In this document: positions 1 to 11,538 of the stretch, piece by piece
Layout: every line of letters begins with the position of its first letter
Position numbering within the stretch: the first letter of the stretch is position 1
Source of the DNA: Zygnema cylindricum
Taxonomy: Eukaryota; Streptophyta; Zygnematophyceae; Zygnematales; Zygnemataceae
DNA: 64,000 bases
Direction of reading: 5' to 3'
Assembly (NCBI GenBank): GCA_037447655.1
Contig: JBBHKE010003460.1
Location: 1 to 64,000 of the forward strand
Notes under the pieces: generated by a model
Seen by the model: the letters and a program-made list of their open reading frames with translations, nothing else
The model's database searches: none
What the model was told of the DNA's origin: nothing
Position numbers and translations under genes: made by a program

Positions 1-37
1 AGACGGCGGACGTTTTACGTTCCTGTACTATACAGTA

Positions 38-254
38 CACCGCCAATCGTTATTAGCGTTGTGTACGCTAATCCCGTCCCGCTTTTTTTTTTTTTTATTC
101 TCAAATAGAATTATCCACACTATTTAAAAAAAACCCTAATTCCTAATTAGAATAGACGATTTCTACGAAAATTTTCAAATTCCCAATTAGCGTAAACCAC
201 GCTAATTATTCGTATACGCTAAAAAAACTTACACGCTAATAACGATTGGCGGTG
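38..254. mobile_element. Family A miniature inverted-repeat element (TA target duplication), copy 1
   Basis: A 217-bp element begins CACCGCCAATCGTTATTAGC and ends with its inverse, GCTAATAACGATTGGCGGTG. It is flanked by TA on both sides (36-37 and 255-256). Repeated GCGT/ACGCTAAT blocks inside suggest it folds back on itself. No coding capacity is seen. The TA duplication suggests the Tc1/mariner superfamily, but the termini are not the usual Stowaway CTCCCTCC type. It is very similar to the copy at 13981-14191. Confidence 0.88.
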
Positions 255-583
255 TACTGTACAGTATCGTTCTGTACTTCTGTACTGCAGAGTTACCGTG
301 TTCTAGCGAAAAACTTCCAGCCCAAGTCCTTTACCTGTTATTGGTTTGTGGATCCAGTATGGTACACGTGGTTATCGTACAATAAAATCATAAAGTTCGT
401 GAGCTATATCTTACGCTTATGAAGAGTTTTACAAAAGGGTGGAGATTTGACGGTTCAAAGCTCCAGGTGAAAATATCATTTCAGTCTTACCCATGGAACT
501 ATCAGTTACATTATTACATTCTGACGCTCAGTCACAAATTTGTTTTCCGTTTGGACTCTCGCTACAACAGGTGATGCTCAAAT
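255..583. other. Intergenic stretch, nothing recognised
   Basis: No open reading frame, RNA gene or clear repeat is seen between the family A copy and the next inverted-repeat element. Confidence 0.6.
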
Positions 584-888
584 CATAGTTCAAAAGTAGG
601 TGAAAGTAGGCCCATACAATATGCCTATTGTATGCAAAACATACAATATGACCTTAAGACCCATATTGTATTCCGACCAAATTGGACCAATTAAAACATC
701 TGGGCCAAAAATTGAACCAATTAAAACATTCGGACCAAAAAGAATTATTCACACCGTCAAATTTGGACGATCGGACGGCCACTGATCAAATTAGTGATCT
801 AAGAAGATCACATGAAAATCCCGTAACACAACTTACGCTAAAGGCGCCGACCAAAGGCCTACTAAGAAACGCCTACTTTTGAACTATG
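584..888. mobile_element. Small inverted-repeat element ending CATAGTTCAAAAGTAGG
   Basis: The left end CATAGTTCAAAAGTAGG (584-600) is inverted at 872-888 as CCTACTTTTGAACTATG. The inside has repeated blocks reading GGACCAATTAAAACAT and the self-complementary pair CATACAATATG/CATATTGTATG. A second, shorter copy in opposite orientation lies at 36601-36824. No coding capacity is seen. Confidence 0.75.
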
Positions 889-3289
889 CTTCGTCCGGTA
901 AACTAGACATTTATCGGACTTGTAAAACGTTTACGCGTCGAAATGTCAAGAACGAGCCACGCGCCTTCGGACACATGCCACGCGCCTTCAGATAGGCGGG
1001 AATCACATAAAACGATAACCACCAAAAAAGGTTTGTTGAAGAATGTACCATGACGCCTCCACCACCATCCATCGTCAACCGGAATTTGTTGCGCCCACTA
1101 TCTTCAAAGTTCCGATTTGGTTACAACAAAACTCGAACGAAAAAAGTGTACACCGCTGGTACAACGACAAAACACCGCCGTACAAAATGTACATTCGCGT
1201 ATTTTATTTTGCAGTTGGATGTACGAATTTGACTTTAGACATTTTGCTTTTGGAATCTTTGACGACGCTCGTCGTCAAAACAGTAATCTATGTGCATCCA
1301 ATCGAAAGAAAGCACGTACGCGATAGATTCCATTGTTGACAAGACCTGATGGAGAAGTGAACGAAATATTAGTGCCAGTAAACCTATCCGTAACATTACT
1401 GTCGGGGCCTGATGGAGAAGTGGCCAAAGTGGCAAACAAAAACATTAACCCTAATTACGATTCACGGTGTACTGTACTTTTGGTCGAAAACTTTACTTTT
1501 GGTCAAAATTTGCCTCGACGCTCCTAAAGGTCCATCTACACGATACGCTCGACGGATCCATTTCTGTATAGAGGTTTTGAAAAAGATCTTGATGTGTGAT
1601 ATGGCATAACAAAAACGCAAATGAACTTAAATTAGCTCCGTTTTGCCTAATTTAACTTATCCATTGTTGTTTTGTGACCAATCTTTCAATATGGAGAATA
1701 CTATTTTATTTCGGAAAACAAAATGGTTATTGACTTGTAACTTTGTGGGCGGCCTTTAGAGTTTAAACTTGAAAATCACTATGGGTTTCAAGCATAACAA
1801 ACTCATACCATAATTATTAATTTGAAACTGATCACTTCAAAAGCAATTATGTAACGATACTAGCACAAAAAATTATTCCAAAACTAAAAAAAACAAAGAA
1901 AGTGAGCCGTCAGCCTGACGCCTAAGGTTGTGACAAACTAAAGGTAATTGCAAAAATCATTTATAAGTCTGGGTAATGGGGTTGTAAGTTTCGGAACCCT
2001 TGCCAATATCACGTCTCTGTAGTGTTTGTGAGAAGAACGCCACCCAATTTTCTTTCCATGTGAAAACATAATATCCACGAAAGGTTGTATCATCCGTAGA
2101 TTGATAACGTGGGTGAGTACATGCATTTTGCGTTTTAAGTTGTAGCCTGCTTCGCTACCCATTACAATTGTTGCATCTTAAACCAGGTCATGTAGTAATG
2201 CCCGCTCCCCACAATGCGAACAAAGGGGCAAATAGACGCCCCACTCAAATATAAGTTGACCGCAAATGCAACACGACTTGCTTAAGAGCGAGTGATGCGA
2301 CTAGACGAGGCAAAACGTAATCGCATAAGAAGACAATGGAAATGAGGAATAAATGGTGTAGAAACAAACCATGCTCCAGTCATAGATAAGAGTGAAGTTG
2401 CGCACATTATTCACTTGAATGGGAAGCACCATTGATTTTATTGAAACTAACGATAACTGCCTTATCCACTACATCCTGCACACGTGCATGGCTTTCAAGG
2501 ATGAGGGAAAAAACCGGGGAACTTAGTTGTGGGCACATCTTGTAGACTTGAATAAGCTAACAATAGCGATTCTTGAAGGGAATACATGAGCCAAAATAGG
2601 AGTGTTTTCCACCGTAAAACTTGAAAAGGTTGAAAATGTAACTGAAGCCCAAAACCAGAGATAACCCGTTGGTGTTATGTTGGTCGTAAAACTCAAACCA
2701 AGACCCCCAAAAGAAGTTGGTAAAATAACTTTTATAAGAGTGAATTGTCTTCATCGGCAATAAGAAATACCATGAATGGCAAGTTGATGTAGAGTTGTAA
2801 AGAGGCGATTAACAAAATCGGAAAGAGACAAAATAAAATAAAAGGTGGGAGGTAAAGTGTGTGTCAAGTACAACGGGCTCCGTGCGAAACAACGAGTTAA
2901 GATACCAAACGACAATTGTTATCATGAAATGTTGAACGATATTGAGAGTGGGCAAAGTTATCCAACAAAGCATCTTTCGGCAAACTGCCTCTCAAAATCA
3001 AAAGTTCTATTAGGTGAACTTAAAACCTTGATGCCTTCTGGAGAAGCACAAATAAGAAATTTGGCAAGTGAGAGGAAACCTGGTGGTAGGCATAAACGTT
3101 TTTAAACAAAAACCTAGAAAGGAAAAAAAAAATAGGTTCATACATCCACGAAAGTAGAGTTATGTATCGTTAATTTTCTTATTCCGATAATGACGACATC
3201 GAAGGGCGAAGGGGACAGATATATAGCTCCAAGACCAATAAATCTGTTATCGCCAATATATATCGTAAATACAAAGCATTCCTATACAC
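889..3289. other. Intergenic DNA with a solo family A right end
   Basis: The string CTAATTACGATTCACGGTG followed by TA near 1455-1475 matches the right terminus of family A, but I found no matching left end. The rest holds only short open frames, for example 2845-3105 (86 codons) and 1938-2162 on the minus strand (74 codons), which I could not relate to any family. I treat them as chance or as decayed repeat sequence. Confidence 0.45.
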
Positions 3290-3291
3290 TA

Positions 3292-4616
3292 CACCGCCAA
3301 TCGTTATTAGCGTTATGAACGCTAAATCGGCACCCCCAAATTTTGACCCCAAAACCTGAAATAGAATTAATAACACTCATTTTTTTTTACGTTAATTAAG
3401 GTTCTGGTGGATTAGCGTTAATAATTATAATTTATGATATTCTTGAATAATGTGGTGTACAAATACGAAACATGGATTAAAATGATCGCGATCGCACATA
3501 AAACTGAGCTCAGAATAAAAGGCGGAATGAGATTGTACCTATTTTAGTGTAAAGATATTGACCGCGTATTAATTATACGGCAGAAAATCCAAATTAGAGT
3601 TATGAATAAATTGGAGTAGAAGGACGCGACGGTGTACGATTTGTCAGATTTTGTACTTTTACCTATTTTACCGTGAAGATCCTGATGGCAAATCCGTTGT
3701 ACCTAAGGGTGTGTCCCCATGTGCATAAGAAAGGGTTTTTTCCTGTCGTTTTGCCGTAAAACTTAGCGCCGTACTGCCTAAGTTGCAACCGTACGAAGGA
3801 ATCACAAATTTGTAGAGTACAATTTGCGTCATCCCTGAACTTAGGATGTACGAAAAGTTGTCGTCTTGTGATTTTTGACCCACTTCGACGACAAAAAACG
3901 TCATCTCCAACCTTATCTTTAAAACACATGCGCGATGTGATTTAAAATTAAGTTTTTTCGATTGACAAATAGGAACATATTTTCGCGCGTGTCGTAAATT
4001 TCGACAAAAATCCTACGATTTCCAAGGACAAAGAAAAGTACATAGTTCGCTATGTTTTGTCCGTTTGCGTTCTAATACGACAAATATAAGTACACAATTT
4101 GTTTGGATTTGTCCGTTTTCATCTAGTACGGAATTTTTTTTTGCCAGTGGTCTTCAAATTCCGATGCCATTTCACGTCGACCGGACAGGAGACGCGAAGG
4201 CAAAGCGCCTCATCTTCGACCGTGAAATTGCACAGGCTGGAAGGCGGTACGTCTACAATGTCACGGTAAGACATGCGACGTCACACGCAGGTACAAAAAA
4301 TATCGTGCGACCACAGATTGTCGACGTTGACAACCGTCACAGGTATTGTCGACGTAAACAATCGTCACATGCGTAAGTTACGATTTCGTCATTACAGACA
4401 TAGGGACACTTGAAAACCGGGTCCGGCGGATCCGCGCTAAAATACAAAGTAATTTCGCTAAGTTACAAGTACATGGGGACACACCCTAAATCAGCGTTAT
4501 GGATCAATTAGAGTAAACTTTTTTTTTCGAAATCTTGAAAAACTCAAATTAGTGTTAATAACGCTAATTAATCTTTAACACTAATAATTTCTAAACGCTA
4601 ATAACGATTCACGGTG
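3292..4616. mobile_element. Family A element carrying a nested family B insertion
   Basis: The left end CACCGCCAATCGTTATTAGC at 3292 and the right end ACGATTCACGGTG at 4616 are both flanked by TA. Removing the nested element at 3707-4486 and one TAA leaves about 540 bp, close to the 559-bp family A copy at 19848-20406, and both share an internal block reading ACGATTTGTCAGA. The outer element is therefore the older of the two. Confidence 0.8.
3707..4486. mobile_element. Family B element (TAA target duplication), copy 1, nested
   Basis: The element begins GGGTGTGTCCCCATGT and ends ACATGGGGACACACCC, a perfect 16-bp terminal inverted repeat. It is flanked by TAA on both sides (3704-3706 and 4487-4489). 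A 3-bp TWA duplication and GG-starting termini are hallmarks of PIF/Harbinger-type MITEs; no transposase is encoded. It shares internal blocks (TGTCGTTTT near the left end, TCTACAATGTCA to the right) with the copies at 11539-12746 and 18794-19602. Confidence 0.88.
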
Positions 4617-5170
4617 TAGTGTCAACTGTTACAAAACTGTGAAAGGTACAAAGCTCGTTTATTCAATTGTTAGTTAAAACTATGTTTAAACGATAAATTC
4701 CATCAACCGATTTTGCCTTCATTAGAATTTACAACATCCTTGCCAATTTGATTTCAGCTTATCTTTTCCTTTGAACGTTTTGACTGAATTGCGATGGAGC
4801 GTTCAACATTTGTACAGTCTGTAAGGAATTTAATCCAGCAATCTTCCTCGCACACCTCTCTCCTCCTCTCTCTCGTCCCTGTCCTCATCACCCTTCTTCA
4901 TTCATACTCTTCGGAGAAGACAAATTAATTACACTTGAGAACAAAAACGAAATTTAACTTTACCATCAAAACATCGGAATTATTATTTCATAAACCTCCG
5001 AAGCAAATGTTATCGGCACATCCAAAAACACATTGCACATCCAAAACACATTTTCCTTAAAATTAAAATTAGGGAACCAACACATTTCATAAAAAAGTTT
5101 TGAAATACATTCCTAAACCTTTTCATGTGGTCACTCTGATCAAAAAAATTGTACGATTAAATCTACAATA
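4617..5170. other. Intergenic stretch downstream of the LPR1-like gene
   Basis: AT-rich DNA with a short CT-rich run near 4855-4880. No gene or clear repeat is recognised before the 157-bp tandem duplication. Confidence 0.5.
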
Positions 5171-5490
5171 TACTAAGCATTCGTTATTGAAACAGTTTCA
5201 ATATTTCTATTGACAGCTAAAACTGTTTCACAGAATTAAGTGTAAGATTCGAGCACTAAAAAAAATATTATTTTCACTATTTTTAATCACAGATAGAACT
5301 GTTTCACAGACTTAAATGTAAGATTTATACTAAGCATTCGTTATTGAAACAGTTTCAATATTTCTATCGACAGCTAAAACTGTTTCACAGAATTAAATGT
5401 AAGATTCGAGCACTAAAAATAATATTATTTTCACTATTTTTAATCACAGATAGAACTGTTTCACAGACTTAGATGTAAGATTCGAGCAAT
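5171..5490. repeat. 157-bp tandem duplication downstream of the LPR1-like gene
   Basis: Two copies start at 5171 and 5328 with the landmark TACTAAGCATTCGTTATTG. Each holds the inverted motif GAAACAGTTTC and two copies of a sub-repeat reading ACTGTTTCACAGA-nTTA followed by TGTAAGAT. The block ends about 225 bp beyond the oxidase stop codon. Confidence 0.9.
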
Positions 5491-5714
5491 AAAAATCGAC
5501 AAACTAACAGATACATGTCGTAAATTCACTCGGCTTCAACAGTCCTAGACGTTGTCACCATACAAGAACGACTTGCCTCATAAACGAAAAAAAGTAAAAT
5601 AAACTATCCTACGTAAAAAAATATTACTTGCTAGCTACATCTCAATATATAGGGTTTTAACGAATATACAACAAAGTATTGCCATTATTTTATGGCAAAC
5701 ACTATTTCCTTCGA

Positions 5715-5843
5715 CTAGTAGGCTGCTGTTTTTTGGACAAAAAGAAGAGGTCGCATCATTTCGTAATCTTCATGATCATGCATGTGACAATGCCACACGT
5801 ATCCCGGAGAATGGGATGGATCAAAAGGAAATACTCCTCCATC
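5715..5843 (-). CDS. LPR1-like last exon (type-1 copper site)
   Basis: This 43-codon exon carries the C-terminal copper motif and the stop codon. It reads FPFDPSHSPGYVWHCH followed by MHDHEDYEMMRP. The acceptor at 5844-5847 follows a phase-0 donor at 6226. It is listed separately because it is short and holds the residues that decide the enzyme class. Confidence 0.85.
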   Translation of the reverse strand, partial: DGGVFPFDPSHSPGYVWHCHMHDHEDYEMMRPLLFVQKTAAY

Positions 5844-8800
5844 CTTCACATAGAAACACAGCACAAACAAGCAAAACCGTCAGGATTCTCCAGCAGTTTC
5901 GCAAAATACATAGTCACCAAATTCCAAATGTTTGCACATTACTACAAAAAAAAACTCGTTTAGTCGTACAAACAGACACTCTCCACAGGGATGTTTTCAG
6001 TGCACTAAACTCTAATAAATTGCAACTTTCAGCAACTGACAGTGTTGAATTTTTGTTTTCTCCAAGACCACGGTCATCCGAAACCATTCAACAATCTCAT
6101 AAAGACCCAAAAAATACATTTGTCTTTAGATCGTGCGATCGTGCGTATAGCTCCCGAATGTTTTCGTGACAACTTCCTCTCAATTCGATGGATACAAAAA
6201 AAAAAAAAAAAAAAAAAAAAACTTACCACAGGAAGAAACCGCACAAGAATACGGAGAACCGCCATAGAATTTACAAGAGCAGTGTCCTTCCATCCGTTCT
6301 CATTAGGCAACGGAGGCCTCACATTTTCCGTATAACATTGTGTTGTTCCGGATTTTAAACCACACGTGCCCGCAATGTAAGACTCGAGATCGAAAGCTTG
6401 TCGACTCAAAATACGGAATTTAACCGCATGGAGATGGATAGTGTGCTCGGAAGCCGAAAAATTAATGATGTTCCAAATCTCAGTGTCTCCCTGTTCATTT
6501 GTGCGCACGAAAAAGGCCAAGAAATAGTACTATCGTGTTAGTTTGCAAAATATATGGATCGTAAAATATGCATAGTGCAGCTGTAAAGGATAAAAAAGCA
6601 ACTTGACAATTCAATTTAAAAAACACAACATAAGAAACAGTCGATAAGTAGAAACATTTTTTTGAAAGAATAAGCCAAATATGTGTGATGTTAACCATTT
6701 TTTTATACTTTAATCTGCTAGCGTATCAGAAAATTTAATGGAAATTGGAAAGGAAAACGCACCACAGTCACAATTTCTGTTGCGGGATCGTCAAATATAA
6801 GGTTATCGACCGTCGTTCGAATTCCTCCTACCGAGGTCGGCAATCCCTCGACTTCAAAAGTTTCATTTGCAGGTAGATCCAGAAATTGAGCAACAATTTG
6901 CAAATCTCTCTCAGTTATCACCGGAGGAATTTCAATGAGACTTATATTAGTAAGAATGGAAGGAACTGGTAATGAATTTACAAATTTATCACCCACGTGA
7001 AATGCCATCAATAATGATAAATTAGAATTATCATCATTTACAAGAAAAATTGTTCCTCCGGCTTTCACTTTAACTCCAAAATCGAAAATAATGTCCATCC
7101 TTTCGCCGGGTGAAATCATCACTTCGGCTAAATCTACTGGTGTTTGTAGATATCCTCCATCGGTCGAAATTTGTGTGAAATTCAAAAATTCTCCATCAGG
7201 AACTGCCGTACTATTGGAACCAATGGCAGAAAGATCAGGCTTTTCAACATAAAGAAAACGGAAAGAAACTTGTAGTAGATTACATGAATCCAGAAATCGA
7301 AATCGATACTTAGTTCTATCGACATTTAGGTACGGAAACGCCTGTTTCCAACCCAAAAAGGAAAAAAAAAGGAAAAAAAAGTTGTTAAAAAATCGGCTGC
7401 GACCCCGAGCTCCCAGTTTAACATATGGAGTCCTTCCGAGTTCAGTAATTGTTAGCAAGTATCACTGCGAATCTGAATTTCTTAATTTTCATAAATTACA
7501 AAATTAACTGCCAAACTAGTATGAAAAATCAGGTCATTTCGACTGGAAGGAAACAAACAAATATAATAAAACAAAAAGAAAAACAGGGAGACGGAAAACA
7601 TAAAAAAAATACAAAAAGAAAGTATGAAACGTGGAGAAAAACCAGCAAAACCAGAGCATAGATCCCACCTTTCCGTTAATTGCGACAAACTCTTGGTAAT
7701 CCGAATTGTGCGTAGTATAGTCACTCCAAAACAATTGCCCAGTGTAATTAACAACTTGATTTGTGAAAACAAGTGGAACATCGTAATCACCCGTGGGTAA
7801 ATCCTTCTGAAAATCTTCTCCTTGGGAATCGTGAATGTGGTATTGTCCAATAAGACCTGCGTTGTTAACGCTCTTGTGTTAATGGTTTTCAAAATCTGAC
7901 TTTTGATCTCTCCTTCCCCTTCTCTCTATCCATATCCCTCTTTACAAAATTCCAATCCCATAATCCTTCTCACCCATGTAGATGCCAAGTCTTTGTGAAG
8001 CCCTCAATCTATCCATCCCACTCCCATTCCATCTCCCTCTCTCTATCCTTCTCCCTACCTCTCCCTGTCCCTGTCCCGCTCTCACATTCGGAATGCCCTT
8101 GTGTCGCCTAGCTAGAGAGATTCCCCTTCTCCCCACCTCCCCACCCTCTCTCCTTCTCCCTCTCTCCCTCTCGCTCCCTCCCCTCCCTCTCACCCATGTA
8201 GATGCTGAGGCGTGTTAGGCCCTTGGTGTGGTCGTGATACCAAAGAGTCGCGGGAGGTTGGGTGTTCAAATAGGTATAAAGGGATTTCTTATAGGTGGGA
8301 CCGGTCTCTCCCTTGGCGGTAAACCATGCGTCCGGATGACCGTCGGATGCCGGCTCAGTTTCTCCTCCATGGAGATGCATCACTGCCACGTGGAAACACA
8401 ACATGGTCAGACTTGCTGACGTGGCATGGTAATCACTGCCACGTGGAAACACATTACGGTCAGACTTGCTGACGTGGCAAGGTAATCACTGCCACGTGGA
8501 CACACGGTACGGTCAGACTTGCTGACGTGGCACGGTAAGAAATTGCCACATGATACCGTACACACAGACTGGTGTGGAGAGTTGCTGACACGTGGCAAAA
8601 CACAAAGCATTGCCAGGCTGGTCTTCGAGAGTTGCTGACACTTAGGATGATACAGCGCAACGACACATGGCACCACACATAAGGACTGGTGTTTGAGACT
8701 TGCCGACACGTGGCTAGACATAAGGTATTGGTTTCGTACTTGCTGACGTGGCAGGATAAAGCCATGACATGTGGCACCACACATGAAGGTTGGTGTTAAT

Positions 8801-10543
8801 GACTGCTAACAAGTGGAGAAACAGGTGCCAAGGAGTAAGGGTATTGGTAGACTGGGTGATAATTAGGAAAGCCTGTGGAGAGCTTGCTATGAGATTTGGT
8901 GACACGTGGCATGAGATGTGGTAAGGAAACGTGGCAAGGGACAGATTGGTTTGAATTTTCATGCTTTGCTTTTTCAAGTTGTTGGGAATGGGACGGAAAG
9001 GAGCTAGAATATATGACGATAATTTTGTATTGACGTATAAAGTTTTGGTTTACATGTGGTTAAGGAAAAGTCTTAGCTTAAAAAATTTATAAACAATGGT
9101 TTGAAATGGGATGTCAAGGGTTTTGAAACGACGCTTGGTCTTTCTTTTTAACTTTTACCAATGGCCAATACTGAGGCGGAAACTCGGGTGTCAATTTATG
9201 AAAAGATTTGTTACGGACTTTGGAAATTCACCCACGGAGTGCCACCAGTTTCTAAAACTTGGATGAAAGTTTATGGGAAACAATTGGAAAAAGATGGGCT
9301 TCGAGTTCGAAAAATCACCTATTGGGATGCCTCCGTCTTTGGCTCTTGCAAACTTTGCTTGAAAAAGGACAGCGGGTAAGAAATATTCTTCATCGGTAAT
9401 ATAATTGGCCCATTGAATTTTTGTCGGAATACCCCTTTCCGCTTTTATGACAGGTCCGGGAGTTGTGGCGGTTTTTTCCGACGTTCCGTAACCGTAAAGT
9501 TTTGTGGCCGGAATGTCACGATGGAGTTGCTGCGAAAAAAATAACAAAATCAAATGAGAGAATGAGATAAGGGGGCGGGCGCGAGAGGAGGGCGAGAGAA
9601 AGGAGGGCGAGAGAGAAGGAGGGCGTGAGAGAAAGGTTGAGAAGATTTAGTAACACCCAGGTGAGGGAAACAGTACCGGAAATTGTTCCAAACCCAAAAT
9701 GAGAAACAAAACACTGGATGGAGGGATGGAGGGAGGGAGAGAGGTAAGTTTTATTAACACCTTATGTGAGCCAAACACTACCGGAAATTGTTCTAAAATC
9801 GAAATAAAAAAAGAACACAGGAAAAAGAAGGGAGGGAAGAAGGGAGACAATGTAATTCTTGTCACGCAATTAAAAAAAAAATGGGTATGTAAAAGAAAAA
9901 TTAAAGGTTGAAGTCAAAACAGGCAAAATAGGTAAAAACAGGTAAAAACAGGTTAAAACAGGTTAAAACAGGTACCTTTCTGTTCAATTACAGACCAAAT
10001 TTAGTGCAGCATGTGCAAAAGTGAATGCTTAATCGAATAAAATAGAAAAGTTGGAATTAAAATCTCACTTGATTAATGATATAAGCTCCCAGATGGATGG
10101 TTTCTCCGGTTGATCCGTTAATGGAAGGCGGAATCGGCAACGGATCCACAAAAAGACAATAATTGGGAAACGCCGAAACGCAATCATTAGCTATTATGGG
10201 ATCCTTAATTCCATTAATATCTGCATAAGAGAAAACAGAAAAATTCAAATTTTATAAGGTTTTGCTCTTTCTTGCACATAATTCACGAGTAAAAACACAA
10301 ATTTGAACCGATGCGTCTGTAACAAATCTCTTCTTTATTGAATAGTTTGACCTCTTTCTTATATATTACGTTAAAATTTCGAAAAATTTCTAGCCAGTTT
10401 CCAAAAAGAAAAAGCAAAAGAGGTTTACCTGGATGGATTCCGAGCCGCCGCCTGAATCCACCCCGAGACCTTGCGGAAACTAAAATAATGAGGGAGAGGA
10501 GAGAGGAGAGAAAAAAGAGATGAAAGAGGGAAAATGACGCCAT
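5715..10543 (-). CDS. LPR1-like: LPR1/CotA-like multicopper oxidase (probable ferroxidase), 8 exons
   Basis: Exons on the minus strand in coding order: 10429-10543, 10069-10220, 9319-9529, 8194-8382, 7669-7856, 6763-7341, 6227-6490, 5715-5843. They join in frame with GT-AG introns into 1827 nt, about 608 aa. Residues 1-24 form a hydrophobic signal peptide, so the product probably acts in the cell wall or secretory pathway. Four copper-binding blocks are visible: HLHGG (162-166), WYHDH (207-211), H494/H497/H499 in HTIHLH, and HCH (584-586) followed by H590 and M595, the expected type-1 axial Met spacing. The motif order and SDGHPDAWF, LTRL and GWKDT blocks match plant LPR1/LPR2 and bacterial CotA. 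Plant LPR1 is a ferroxidase in phosphate/iron sensing; oxidation of Fe(II) here is inferred. The third block has Thr where the family usually has Pro (HPxHxH). An in-frame ATG also exists at 10603; I chose 10543 because it starts right at the signal peptide. Confidence 0.9.
8385..8940. repeat. G-box/ACGTGGC-rich tandem repeat in LPR1-like intron 3
   Basis: Three near-identical units of 53-54 bp start at 8385, 8438 and 8491, then decay from 8545 to about 8940. Each unit begins GCCACGTGG and holds GACGTGGCA near its end, so the block has roughly ten ACGTGGC or CCACGTGG cores (G-box/ABRE-like). On the minus (sense) strand, the unit edge contains the same GGCAG|TGAT string that serves as the real 3' splice site at 8382/8383, so the acceptor is repeated inside the intron. 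Confidence 0.9.
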
Positions 10544-10620
10544 GAGGCGTAACCAGCTTGGGCAGTCGAAAAGAGGGACGGGAGAGAGCGAGAGGAAGGA
10601 CACGAGGAGAGAGAGTGGGC
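10490..10620 (-). promoter_or_regulatory. Pyrimidine-rich 5' leader of the LPR1-like gene
   Basis: On the minus strand this stretch is CT-rich and runs across the chosen start codon into the upstream tandem array. Similar strand-biased tracts precede the PLD (GA-rich on sense strand) and exportin-2 (CT-rich) start codons in this window. A promoter or leader role is inferred from position only; no clear TATA box was found. Confidence 0.3.
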
Positions 10621-10920
10621 GAGGAATTAGGTTAAAAGTTTAAAATTTTGAATCGGAGACTAGAGAGTGGGCGAGGAATTAGGTTAAAAGTTTAAAATTT
10701 TGAATCGGAGACTAGAGAGTGGGCGAGGAATTAGGTTAAAAGTTTAAAATTTTGAATCGGAGACTAGAGAGTGGGCGAGGAATTAGGTTAAAAGTTTAAA
10801 ATTTTGAATCGGAGACTAGAGAGTGGGCGAGGAATTAGGTTAAAAGTTTAAAATTTTGAATCGGAGACTAGAGAGTGGGCGAGGAATTAGGTTAAAAGTT
10901 AAAATTTTGAATCGGAGACT
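10611..10920. repeat. 52-bp tandem repeat x 6 upstream of the LPR1-like gene
   Basis: Six head-to-tail units start at 10611, 10663, 10715, 10767, 10819 and 10871. They are essentially identical except for a 1-bp loss in the last. The array starts 68 bp upstream of the chosen start codon of the minus-strand oxidase gene, in its 5' UTR or core promoter. The near-perfect identity says the array is young. Confidence 0.97.
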
Positions 10921-11535
10921 GTAGTCACTGTACTGTAGTATGAAAAGGAATGCCCCAGTTTAAGGTCTAAATGTCGGGAAAGTGGCACTATTTATAGACG
11001 ACAAACTGATTAATTTCTGGAGGACCAATGAAAGTCTGCCATTATTCGAGTTTTGCGTACTAGCGTGATCTTCGGAACGTCTGTCAGAGCGAGTCACTGT
11101 CGAGGTTTCAAAAAACAATGCTACACTTTTCCACGTCCTAATGACGACAATAAGTGATGGTCAAGCTGGCGCATACGATCTCTTCGCGTTCGAGAATCCG
11201 ACGTTGAACTTGGATTTAGCGGTCGGATGAGGGTAGAACTTTTAACATCCGTATATGGTCCTTGCGCCGACTGCATAGCCTTCCGCATCTTTCGGGAAAG
11301 ACGTGGGGACGCCCACGTATGCAAATTCCAATAATACTCAACCGACATTGCAAACATATCGAAACATTTGGGGGCAGGTCATAGCCTATTCCCACCGGAA
11401 AAAAAAACACTTCCGCAACAGACGGACGTTCGAATAATGTACGGCTTTCCGAGCACCGACTTTGTAGATTTCGGAAGTTCTCGGAAAGCCGTACAAATGA
11501 CCTTGCTCAAAATATTGCGCGATGTAGAAGTAGGG
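10921..11535. other. Intergenic stretch with a 15-bp stem hairpin
   Basis: GTACGGCTTTCCGAG at 11439-11453 is perfectly inverted at 11480-11494, leaving a 26-nt loop. No T-run follows it, so it is not a typical terminator and more likely a transposon remnant. Nothing else is recognised here. Confidence 0.5.
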
Positions 11536-11538
11536 TAA

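Noticed and set aside
2845-3105. 86-codon open frame as a gene
   Set aside because: No family, no splice partners and it sits in transposon-rich DNA.
6074-6520. 148-codon minus-strand open frame as a separate gene
   Set aside because: Only 6227-6490 is real, as exon 7 of the LPR1-like gene. The rest reads through a donor (GTAAGT) into a poly-T intron start.
8108-8784. Long minus-strand frames over the G-box repeat
   Set aside because: They are read-through of repeat units from the LPR1-like exon 4; the repeated peptide reflects the DNA repeat, not a protein.
11439-11494. 15-bp stem hairpin as a terminator or structured RNA
   Set aside because: The genome is eukaryotic, no T-run follows and no transcript is implied; transposon remnant is more likely.
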